Source: Zygnema circumcarinatum (Eukaryota; Streptophyta; Zygnematophyceae; Zygnematales; Zygnemataceae). Taken from it: a DNA stretch of 64,000 nt. Made by a program: the position numbers and the translations under genes. Below are positions 54,901 through 64,000 of the stretch, piece after piece. The notes beneath the pieces were generated by a model, which was given only the letters and a program-made list of their open reading frames with translations, searched no databases and had not been told where the DNA came from. Numbering within the stretch: position 1 is the first letter of the stretch; the number at the start of each line of letters is the position of its first letter. The DNA lies in contig CM074808.1 in NCBI GenBank assembly GCA_037447605.1, forward strand, positions 2,910,929 through 2,974,928. The letters are read 5' to 3'.

Positions 54901-57900
54901 TCTCTGCCCACAGCTCGCATTGCTTCGCAATCATCATCACGTTCCATGGCTTGAGCAAGAAAAAAAGATAACGAGTTCATGGAATAGACATGCGTGCTCT
55001 CTGAATACCAGAACACTCACTAGAGGGGAGGGGAGTTGCAGTGGGAGGAGGAAACATAAAGAAGGCAGAGGAGAGAAGAGAACAGAAGCGAGTGAACCGC
55101 GAGATAGTGGGAAAGATAGAATTTTGAAGAGGGAGGATAGAGCCCATTTGACGAAGGACCAACCAAAAGGCGAACATATAGACTCACCAAAACGGCATGT
55201 TTTGCCAGAATTGGTTGATGTATAGCCCGAGTCGCATAAACAAGTAGGTGCTGTACTGTCAGAGCCGGGCATGCATTGGCCATGGCCGCCACATGCACCT
55301 TGAGTTTGATAGCTATCGCAGAAAGCAGAACATTCTGAATAGCTTCCTTGAGTTTCTAAGAGACAAGCTGATGTGGGGTCGGCAGTTAAGCAATTTTCGG
55401 CCAAAGATCCGAAAACTGTAGGGGTTCTCGCTTGTGAATTAAAATCTGGTGGGCAGAATTCTCCGGATGAGTTGTATAGGATGGGACTTCCAGAGAAATA
55501 GTTGTTGCGGAAGTTGACATATTTTATAATGCTGGATTGGAATGTGGAGATAATTTGACCGGTAAAGTAATTGTTTTGTACGTCTCTGAAAGCACCCCCA
55601 TTTAATCAACATTTACTTCAAATAAATAAGTAAAGAGATTAAACTTCAAACAAGCACTCCTTCAGATTCTCACAGACAGCTTTCCTGTTAAAAACTTGCC
55701 ATTCTGGGTTTTGAAGGTCTGAAATGTCCTACAGCTCTGTGAGGTATGGCAGATGCGCGATTATGTGCGGAAGCTCTCCCGTGAATCGATTATCATTCAG
55801 AAACCTACAAAAAAAAAAAACATACCATGTGTTTTTCATCGCTCATCCTTACTTTTGAGAAGAGAATTGAACCAAAAGGTAATTGAAAGGACAGAAAAAG
55901 CTCACAGATTTCGAAGTGACGTCATTGATGCGATGCTCGCTGGAACAACTCCAGTAAATGAGTTTTCAGGCAGAAACCTGCATCATAAAAAACTACGACA
56001 AGTTTTTTATGTTCAAAACATAAAAAACTACGACCCCATAGTCGAACCAGAGTTACACATTTGAAAAAATGAAAACTTGCCGTTCGTGTGAAGTGACCCT
56101 GTCACGGCTTGGAATTCAAAGTTTTTAAAGGCAGGATTTTCCCCCTTACAAGTGCCAAAGGTATTGGAGATTTCCGAGACTGCCCGGTAAAGTGCCGGTC
56201 AGTGAGCAACCATATGCGCTTCTGAACCACCAGATCGCAGAAGGCACAGAAAAAAAAAAAAAAAAAAAAAAAAGCGTTCAGAAATCGAGAATGAGTCCTA
56301 AGATATTTTAAACGTTTACACTGATCCCATTTTTGGCGAGATCTCCGACATCAAACTGACAGCCTGCAAGTCAGAAGTTTAACATATATCGATGAAGGAC
56401 TTGAAACTTGACCACTTTCTTTCAACCCAGAAGTGAAATGAGGGGCAGAAAGAGGCATGTGAGAACTAGGGAGAGAGAGAGAGAGAGGGTAACAGGGAGA
56501 AGGAGAGAGGGAGAGAGGGAGAGCGAGATGGCTATATGTCAATTCCACGAGAACGTCTTGTATTCAAGAGCAATTCGACAGTCTCATACTCACAAGGTAA
56601 CTAAACTTTTCATGTTTCCGATGTTCGAAGGAAGGGTCCCCCCTAAAGGGTTCCTCTGTAACTCTCTGATAAACGATACATAACATCAGCCATGTAAGAA
56701 AGTAAGAAATTTCATCAAGGAAAGCTCTGATCTTTAGAAGTGGGATAGCCAATAATCAATCCACTCCTTTTCTGCATTGTCGTCTCCCCTTCTCTCCGTC
56801 CTTCCCATTCTCTTAACGATGAAATCAGTGTCCTGTTGCTGTTTTAAGAAATGAAGATTTTCAAACCCTAAGTTTTTCATATTCAGCTGTTACCCATTCC
56901 AATTCCGTATCACAGTTGAACTAGATCTATATCTAGTTTTTTTAACCGCCCGGGCTCATTCCATTACTTGAAAGGAAACTGGTTTCAGTCTCTCTAATAG
57001 CCCCGTTCTCCCCTTCGCAATTTGTAGATGCAGCTCACACAGGACACTCACAAGTATTGCAATGACTGAAGATTCGTAATGGTTATTGGAATGCCACCGG
57101 AAAAGCTGTTCTTACCAAGTTTCCTGCAACATTTAAAAAGAAATCACGATATAGCTTGGTTTAGGAACAGAACATCCAAATATGTAAATTAGAAACCAAA
57201 AGAACAAAATAGTAAAACCAGTGACAAAACAGAGTAAGTCTTCCACTGCTAAGCGACCCGTTATCGACCAACTTGCTGATTGCAAGAGCGCATTATCCTA
57301 CATGTAATATCGTTTAAAGTTTATTGACTCACAGAGTGACAATTTTCGATAGGATGCCGATGCTAGGTGTAATTTTTCCTGTCAGGCTTTGAGAAGTCAA
57401 ATCTCTGCAAGAAAAGAAAGGACCTTTGTTATACCTTCTCCTTACTTTTTCCATCCTCTCCCTCGCTCTTTCCCCCTATCCACTTTGCTCTCTTCCCACC
57501 TATCCTTCTCCCATCCCACTCTTCTCTCCTCTCCGTTTCTACAACAGTCTCCCTCTCATCCATTTTCGCACTCCCTCTTTCCCTATCTCTCCCTGCTCCC
57601 TCTTGCGACCCGCTCCATCTTTTGTCTATCTCTCTATAAAATTGGTGCTATAATGACTCTACTTACATTTTGTTCACTGCTCCAGTTGCGTCACACCAAA
57701 CACCGTTCCAGTAACTTGTGATCATGCAATCGCCGTCGTAGACCCAATTGTTTAAGTAAGCATTGGGGTCACTTGTTATTCCCCTCTTGAAGTCCATGAG
57801 GACTCTCACTGCAATTGATGGAGGGCAAGAACGCTATACATTAGCCCATATAAGCACAAGCTGATTGATTAGTCATTCATTTCTAAGTCCGCATTGCGTC

Positions 57901-58925
57901 GATAGGTTCATTCCAAAGCTTGAGTTCCGGTAACAGGAACGAGTAGCTTCATTCCACTCTCTAAATTACAGCGAGAGTTTTTTAGAGCTGCTAAAGCAGA
58001 TAAAAAGGGAGGCTCTTACGTTCAGGTAAAAGTGTAGCCGGAGTGCCAAATGCTTGAACTTCGCAAAGGGTTAAAAATCGATTATCTCCAGGAAGATGAG
58101 CCCATAGGTAGCGACCAGATAGGAAGCAATCTATGGTGAAGGGGAATCCGCGGTCTGTGTCCGAATACACAAAGTTTGCATTGGGATTACAACGCACATT
58201 TCCAAAAGCATTCCAAGAACTGTTGCTGTTACCGACCCACACCTCCACCCCATTCAGTCGGTCAAAGCAAACATCGCAGTCGAGTCGGTTGAATAAGTTA
58301 ACAACGTTCACATTGAAGATGGCTCCCAGGTCGACATACCACCACGGGTCACTCTGTTCATTTGTACAACTGCAATCATCTGCAAAATTCCATGAGGTGA
58401 TACCGTTCACCGCATAGAACGCCCCTCCTCCAGGAAACAAGCTCGACTGAAAAGCAGGTTTGTTCACAGCAAGATTTGGAGCTCCATAGACCTCCACTTC
58501 ACAAATTGTGAGGATAATACTTTGAGGAAGGTAAAGCCAAACATAACGACCGCGAACATAACAGGGCTGAATGTGCGGAAAGCCGGTTGAGCTTGTTGAG
58601 AATGCAAAGATAGTAGAGGGGGAACATTGAGTATTTGCAGTGATGGAGTCGTTGTTGTTGCCAATCCAAACTTGAACACTGTTCAGTTGATCTGCACAGC
58701 AATCCTGCCTGTTGAATATCTTCACCCAGTCGATCAGATGTTCTGTTTGAAGGTCCACCTTCCACCACAGAGGAGCTGGCGAATTCCAGAACGTTGAAGC
58801 ACAAGTTTTGCTCCCCCAATTGCCCTGCCCATTGTTGCCATCAACAGCTAAGGATGCAGGATATTGGACCCCTCCATATACTCCAACCTCTGATATGAAA
58901 GACGGTTTCTTCAGGGCGACATTGC
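50447..58925 (-). CDS. Mosaic secreted protease: F5/8C x2 - LRR - EGF - papain - EGF x2 - LysM x4, 5' end missing
   Basis: Twenty exons keep frame over 8.5 kb: 58020-58925, 57667-57808, 57333-57404, 57052-57123, 56594-56665, 56150-56221, 55906-55977, 55733-55804, 55188-55585, 54620-54802, 54046-54281, 53724-53858, 53312-53525, 52777-52995, 52511-52660, 52179-52282, 51737-51835, 51412-51525, 50931-51128, 50447-50665. They give at least 1,248 residues. Numbering is from the first whole codon. Residues 1-148 and 150-295 are fucolectin-type F5/8C modules (WWKVDL, GRYVWLYLP; WWYVDLG, GRYLWAHLP). 302-349 is an LRR N-cap and about 349-530 LRRs (NSFTGVVPASIASMTSLRNL). 577-623 is EGF-like (CGGHGQC, CLCDSGY). 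627-881 is papain C1A with Gln682, Cys689 (ACWAF), His825 (VDHSVVVYG) and Asn845 (RNSWG). 883-1004 holds two EGF-like modules. 1011-1244 holds four LysM (NKGDTCDSI, AKGDTCASI, RKGDSCAKL). Many Cys and no membrane span suggest secretion. The exon at 55188-55585 itself joins LRR to EGF. The signal-peptide exon was not found. Confidence 0.8.
51182..51223. repeat. Interstitial telomere-like repeat in a mosaic-gene intron
   Basis: Copies of AACCCTAAAA, decaying to AACCGTAAAA and AACTATAAAA, lie in the intron between the second and third LysM exons. Confidence 0.6.
51258..51410. mobile_element. Possible degenerate transposon fragment in an intron
   Basis: The word AGTGGCGATCCAAGATTTT followed by GGCTAAGCCC and G runs resembles the inverted stretch at 59087-59165 (GTGGCGGATCCATGGC, GGGGGGCTTAGCC on the minus strand). 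A shared phrase at two places about 8 kb apart suggests copies of one dispersed element. Confidence 0.4.
51893..51948. repeat. (CT)n microsatellite
   Basis: About 28 uninterrupted CT units, in an intron between LysM exons of the mosaic gene. Confidence 0.9.
56466..56526. repeat. (GA)n-rich run in an LRR intron
   Basis: Imperfect GAGAGA/GAGGGAGA purine run in the intron between the fourth and fifth LRR-region exons of the mosaic gene. A poly-A run lies nearby at 56250-56272. Confidence 0.7.
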
Positions 58926-60505
58926 CTGCAAACAGACATTGCGTAAAATTTGAAAAAGATATCCACGATTTTAGTCCAGCGGGGGTCTGAGATGCAAGAT
59001 TTTTAATTTAGGGGGGGCAAACCAATGAGTTGGGAAAAGTTCTGAAATTCGAGTGTAGTTTTTCTACTCAACCTTCAAAGGCGGTTTCAGTGGCTGACAG
59101 CTTTTCAAAATCTGAGGGGGGAGGGGCTAAGCCCCCCCTCAAGCAGCCATGGATCCGCCACTGGACCATCTCTGTGCTTGTTTATTACTCGCTAACCTTC
59201 AGAGGCAAACCTACTTGGATAAATAAAAGCAGGGAAGCCGAGGAGACGATCTTTGCCACTCGGAGGGCCTCAACATTTGAAGCGATGTCCAGCCTATTAC
59301 GAGTTTTTCCTTTCTACTTAACTTTGACTTTGATTTTGGCAACAACCTCAAGCACTTACTGACGGACGATGAAACTCGATATGCTTCGATCATCCGGCAA
59401 GCGTTGAAGAAGAAGAAACTCGTCACGGCATGGAGCGCTCTCCAAGGGGTCACCTGTACCTGCATGCATGCGCAGTACAAAAGACGTGACTCCAAAAGGC
59501 GTGTTCAACCAGGCTCAATCGGTGCCACCAAAGTCAAAAAATCAACAACTTGTCCCTCGACATTGTCAACCCCATGATCGAAAGAGAGGGGTCAAAGCGG
59601 CAGCGCTATAGAAGGCCTGTACAGAATATGGTGGGGAAGGACGACCATATACCTTCGCTTTTAACGACAGACACATGGTTGGTTCAGGGCACAACGCAGT
59701 GGACAATGAAAAGCATCGCCATGCATGCCATACATGAATGTCAAACCATACGCGGTCAAGTGTACATAACCATGCATCCATACCATACTGTACGCATGTC
59801 AATACACTCGTGCTATACCTCATACCATACATGCATATCCGTTCATGCGTGCAAACCGCACAATCAACACATTGATATGGTGTGCATGCACATCCCACAT
59901 CCGTACAGGTACGCGCATGCATCACATCCAAATGTGCTTCACCCCACATTTCATGCGCATCCATGCGCCTCCGCCATGCGACACATGGCATCCTCACATC
60001 CTTGCTATGCTCCCATGCACCCACGCCATGCACATCCGTACATCCCAGGATGGGATCGCCGGCTTGTCGAAGGAGGCTTGTCCTGGCCTGGCTGTACGGT
60101 CACCGCATGCAAAATTCTATCCTGGCCAAGGTCACAAACGGGAGCCGCCGCAAAGGTGTGCCCACAACTCGCACCAAACTCGCATGCATGCATGGGTGCA
60201 TGCATATTGTGCGCCATTCAGAGGCTTAAAAACTTCAGTTTTCTTTCTTTCGTCCTTCCTTTCATCTTTCTTTTCCCCATGTTGTGGGGTAAACAGCACA
60301 TGGTGGTCCACTAGTTGATTCCCAGGGGGGCTGAGATCTTCTATTCTTACTCCGTTGTTTGTTTTTTGTTTCAATTTCCTTCGACTCCATCTCCTTTTCC
60401 TTTTCTCGGACCCAAAAGCACGCAGCCACTCACCCCCTTCGCCGCCCGCCGGCCCGCCATCGCGACTTCGACGGCACCTCCGGAGAACAGCGGTCGCTCG
60501 GAGCA
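58926..60505. other. 5' flank of the mosaic gene, no resolved exon
   Basis: The missing 5' exon of the mosaic gene should lie here or further right, but none was found. A degenerate transposon-like phrase is at 59087-59165. A 25-residue plus-strand frame at 59285-59362 reads like a signal peptide but is on the opposite strand to the mosaic gene. From 59700 to 60210 the DNA is dense in CATGCAT/GCATGC words. Confidence 0.4.
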
Positions 60506-60665
60506 CTTAAACCCTAAACCCTGAACCCTTGAGCCCTTCACCAAAGACCTAAAAAAACCGGAATGCCTTGACCCTGAACCTTTGACCGTGAACCCTAAAA
60601 CCAGAAGCTCTTGACACTGAAACCTTGATCCTTGACCCTGAACCCTTGACCCTGAACCCTTTCCG
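60506..60665. repeat. Degenerate telomere-variant tract
   Basis: It begins with AAACCCTAAACCCTGAACCC and passes into repeated CCTTGACCCTGAAC words, up to the CCCTTTCC at 60655-60663. Confidence 0.7.
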
Positions 60666-61019
60666 GGGGAAGAGGGAGACTTTGGCGGACGGAAGGACCC
60701 TCTCGCGCGTCCACTTGTGATGTCCAATTTTGCCGTTTGCGGGCTCAACCGTCAACTGTATTTTGCCGAAAATTTGTCGTTAGCGGGGCAGTTAGTTTCT
60801 GTTTCCAATAACATTGTGTATCCATTGTGTACAATAATAACAGCCAATCATGATGAAATAAATTAGTTTATTGTCTTAGCACGTGTGATGTAGACCAACG
60901 TCGTAGTACAGTAGGGGGTCCTCATATTTTCCACCCTGGTTCCGGCCAATATGAGGCGAAAATATTAATTTTGCATATATAAGGTTCGTGTTACGAATAG
61001 ACGGGCGGTATTATGTTAG

Positions 61020-61095
61020 AGTTCATGTTGGACCGTACGTATCGTACCGTACCATATCGTACTGTATCATTTAGCATCGTATCGTATCGTGACAT
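61020..61095. repeat. ATCGT/GTACG pentamer-rich tract
   Basis: Imperfect repeats of ATCGT with CGTACC variants. A second, purer tract is at 61498-61541. Confidence 0.6.
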
Positions 61096-61304
61096 ATCGT
61101 GACGCATAAGCGTAGTTTTTAGGACTATGTTGTTCGTCTCATTGATGATGCTATAATTATCAATAGTGGAAGAGCACACCCATGATAAAATAAATGAGTG
61201 AGTTAATATTGGGCTGGGGGTTGACGGGCTTCCATGGCAATGAAACAAAATTGGGTGCCTTGTGCGACTGAGACGACGCTCAATACCAAAACACCTCTTA
61301 AAGT

Positions 61305-61352
61305 CAATATGCTTGCTTGTCAATATGCTTGCTTGTCAATATGCTTGCTTGT
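61305..61352. repeat. Three perfect 16-bp tandem repeats
   Basis: CAATATGCTTGCTTGT occurs three times in a row (61305, 61321, 61337) without mismatch. Confidence 0.9.
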
Positions 61353-61497
61353 AGATGGTTCATGTGGATGGTATATGGAGCAGATGTAACAACTGACGGG
61401 CTAATCCCCTCAGTCGTGTGCGGAAATCTCTCAGTCTGCGGTACGTTGGTTGGATGACGACAGTCATCCTCGCCCCTATATAGTATCGGGGAGTTTC

Positions 61498-61541
61498 GTG
61501 TCGTATCGATCGTATCGTATCGTATCGTATCGTATCGTGTC
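61498..61541. repeat. (ATCGT)n microsatellite
   Basis: Seven to eight ATCGT units with one ATCGATCG interruption near the start. Confidence 0.8.
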
Positions 61542-61900
61542 GAAGTCAAGAAGACGGGGCGAAGAGCGAGCGCCTCTTACGGCGGCACGAGCGGGGAGAG
61601 TAGTGAGTTTTGCGTAAGCCCGTAACGGCTAGTACAGATAGTACGAAAAGTACGGATAGTAAGGATAGTACGGCTAACACAAGTTACCGTACAAAAAGGT
61701 GGTTTCGGCAAAATCGGGGCGAAAATATTGAGGACGCACTCAGGGTGGTAAATACGAGGACCCCCCACTGTAGACAAAATTGTTTGTACTTATTTGTCGA
61801 CTTTTGGATGTACAAAACAGAAAATAAACGGGTTTGCAGAAACCGTTTTTTTTTGCGGAGGTCGCCTGGCGTTGACTGTACGAAATTATTGTCCTTTCAG

Positions 61901-62305
61901 TAGGGATGGCCCGCGTTATAAATTCCGAATACATTATTTACTTTACAACGGGTTTAAAAGTAGTAATATATTATAAAGTAAAAGACTTTATTATATATAT
62001 TATACCCATTCGTTTTGAACAATTAACGACCGTACGACCTAACTAGTACGGTCGTACGGTCGTACCATACCAAAATTAGGTCGTTTTGGCGTTGGCGTTG
62101 CGAAATGCGTCCGTCTGGTTCATCCTGTCTGCTCGTGCTCGACCGTACATTCGTACCGCATAATTCCGTATAGTCGTACCACCATACGACCGTCCGACCG
62201 TACATGTTGTAAAGGCGTTGTAAAGTAATATATATCAGCCGTTATCTAGTCGTCACAGTTGTATAATATAATATATATTATATGGTCGTAATTAATCCAT
62301 CCCTA
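61901..62305. mobile_element. hAT-type MITE with 8-bp target duplication
   Basis: The 405-bp element starts TAGGGATGG and ends CCATCCCTA. It is flanked on both sides by the same eight bases CCTTTCAG (61893-61900 and 62306-62313). Inverted ends plus an 8-bp duplication are the signature of hAT-family transposition. The interior is AT-rich with palindromic GTACGGTCGTAC words (62030-62200) and no transposase, so it is non-autonomous. Confidence 0.85.
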
Positions 62306-62313
62306 CCTTTCAG

Positions 62314-63432
62314 AGAGGTTGTTTTGACTTTTGTCCGCGTCGTCGGCTCGTTCGTCGCATTTTTGTCCATTGCGATTTTGCGACAAAATGGTCGTCATTT
62401 ATTTTGTCATTTTATGAAAGGTCCACGTCAAAGCTAGAACGCGTCGAAACCGACAAGTGGCTCAAACTGCGAGCGGAACATAGAACTGTGCATCATAGCC
62501 GTGAAACTGACGAGATCTTTACAGTTCCGTGAATGAAAATCTGGAACTGGGACTGCGGCCGTCATATGAAGATGGATTCTGTCACATATGTCAGAAATAT
62601 TCTAACGGTTCCATGTAAAAATCTGGACCCACACTTAAGGGTCGTCTAGGTCAAGGGACCGTTGCGTAGGGTCCAACTGTGACGGTCGTTGTCGGTTGCC
62701 GGTCTCGGTCAGTCGGCTGGCGCCAGCCGACAGCCAATCGGCCGATCGCCGGCACGTCGCCAGTTCATATCGGACGATAACCACCGGCTACCGTCAATAT
62801 TGCCCTGACGGTCAAAGGGCCCCATTCCGTGTCGTAGCGTAGCGTAAAACTGGGCCCAGTTCAAGTTTTGACCTCAGTTGCAGTTCAGCTGTGTTTCACC
62901 GTATCACTTAGTGCCGATCGGCTCAATCTGAACTGTCCGATACGCTCCCAAGGGCCGCCGGCGACATGCATGGAGCGCCAAATCCCAGCTCCAATTCGAG
63001 CTTTATGCAGTCGCTTTCAGACTTCATTCCAAAGAGCGTCCTCGAAAAAAAAAAAATCTTTTTTAGCCTTAAGTGATAGTCAAAGCCACTTGTGAGTGTG
63101 ATTTCAGTTTTGAATTCATATATTTTTTTTAACTTTCGTAATAATTATTTTCATTTTGCTAAAAAGACTTCAGTGGTACGGTATCCCTTTAGATAAAGGA
63201 AAATTCTATTCTCACACCTTTTTTGTCTACGCACAGACCTCTTTTCGCTGGGCAGATTTTAAAATAGACAAAAAAGGAACACACCTTTCACACCTTTTTT
63301 TTTTCACTTTTTTTTTCACATCTTTTTGGAATCGATACACGCTACTACTCCTGAGCGGCCGAGCGCCGTGAGACCTTTTTCTGTCGGGCAGATTTACTCC
63401 TTATCATTTATTTTCAGAGAAAAAAAATATCT
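62314..63432. other. Repeat-rich DNA without recognised genes
   Basis: No exon or RNA gene seen. It contains a perfect 20-base palindrome at 62712-62731 within CGG/CCG-rich text, and A/T runs at 63040-63320. Confidence 0.45.
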
Positions 63433-64000
63433 GCCTGCCCGAATCCACTCGGAGCAGAAGATCCGTCCGCCACGAGATCGTTCGCGGGTGGCCGTCCTTC
63501 ACACGTGCAATAATTTTCCGCCGTCGATATTCACGCAGATCGCACCATGGCAGATCACCGTTCGATCAGAAGCCGGGCTCTGTCCCACGTGTCCCACCCA
63601 AGCCGGCTCCAAGGACCGTACAAAAGGCGTACGCCCGCAGCTTCGAGGAAAGTCAAAAAACGTAATAATTAAAGTTGAGTGCCTGTACCAATCACAGTTT
63701 GCCACGTCTAAAAAGAGCACGCGGCAGATGGTGATTGGTTCAAGCTCGCAATGTAAGGAATTTAGACTTTCCTCGAAGCTGTGACCGTATGAGTTGTGTA
63801 CGGTCGAGCCTGCTCGGGTGGGACACGTGGGCGTGTGCCATTCGCTGGAACCGAGCCCGGCTGCCGATCGAACGGTGATCTGCCGTGGTGCGATCTGCTC
63901 TAGAATCGACGGTGTATAGTTTCTGCACGTGTGAAGGACGGCCACCCGCGAACGATCTCGTGGCGGACGGATCTTCTGCTCCGAGTGGATTCGGGCAGGC
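63433..64000. mobile_element. Long near-palindromic fold-back element, running off the right edge
   Basis: The left arm from 63433 (GCCTGCCCGAATCCACTCGG) is the inverted copy of the right arm ending at 64000. The arms are about 280 bases with few mismatches and meet near 63715. The inner words ACCAATCAC (63687-63695) and GTGATTGGT (63731-63739) also pair. The outer end is not reached, so the element may be longer. It could be a fold-back transposon, a pair of long terminal inverted repeats of a larger element, or a source of hairpin RNA. Confidence 0.75.

Noticed and set aside
59030-59362. Plus-strand ORF of 110 residues ending in a signal-peptide-like stretch
   Set aside because: It has no donor site or continuation, and the first part overlaps the degenerate repeat. 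Kept only as a note on the missing 5' exon of the mosaic gene.
59342-59578. Plus-strand frame reading DETRYASIIRQALKKKKL, faintly like the start of a PPR protein
   Set aside because: Only about 30 residues resemble the family and no PPR repeats follow; chance or a very decayed relic.
1-64000. CRISPR arrays, bacterial operons, endogenous virus or phage genes
   Set aside because: No direct-repeat/spacer array, no Shine-Dalgarno-led gene strings and no viral polymerase or capsid frames; all convincing genes are spliced or plant-type.

Overview
The window is nuclear DNA of a streptophyte plant. I see spliceosomal genes with short GT-AG introns, plant-only families (euAP2 factor, ARID-HMG proteins, EUL lectin, RHON1-like plastid protein, plastid glucose-6-phosphate/phosphate translocator), plant-type CCCTAAA interstitial telomeric repeats, and G-box-rich promoters. 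Small-to-medium introns and the unusual domain combinations fit a bryophyte, seedless vascular plant or charophyte-grade alga better than a flowering plant, but the sequence alone does not fix the species.

Layout: (1) 217-2997 minus, RanBPM-type SPRY/LisH gene running off the left edge; (2) 3395-3810 a cluster of palindromic words beside a solitary 5S rRNA gene (3864-3982); (3) 5540-7132 plus, single-exon type II membrane protein; (4) 8848-10998 minus, long disordered protein with a YwbE-type domain, separated by a G-box-rich GC-rich region from (5) 12520-16989 plus, a ten-exon euAP2 transcription factor; (6) 18556-21253 plus, SPF30/SMNDC1 Tudor splicing factor; (7) 21254-24675 an unresolved stretch; (8) 24676-26604 plus, an unknown intronless ORF; (9) 27897-30935 minus, plastid GPT translocator; (10) 33205-35752 minus, zinc-finger plus HMG-box protein, facing (11) 37678-41351 plus, an EUL lectin module directly followed by ARID-HMG exons, possibly one fused gene; (12) 42686-45328 plus, RHON1-like protein; (13) 47074-49286 minus, two-RRM SR splicing factor; (14) 50447-58925 minus, one very large mosaic gene; (15) 59-64 kb repeat-rich DNA with a clear hAT-type MITE and a long terminal hairpin.

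The main discovery candidate is gene 14. Twenty exons join without a frame break into at least 1,248 residues: two fucolectin-type F5/8C modules, an LRR N-cap and LRRs, an EGF-like module, a papain-family cysteine protease with Cys, His and Asn in place, two further EGF-like modules and four LysM modules, with no kinase or membrane segment seen. It reads as a secreted glycan-binding protease, but its 5' (signal peptide) exon was not found. A second candidate is the EUL-ARID-HMG arrangement, where lectin exons and DNA-binding exons lie 263 bp apart in compatible phase.

All exon boundaries were read by eye from splice signals and frame continuity. No alignment or expression data were used.
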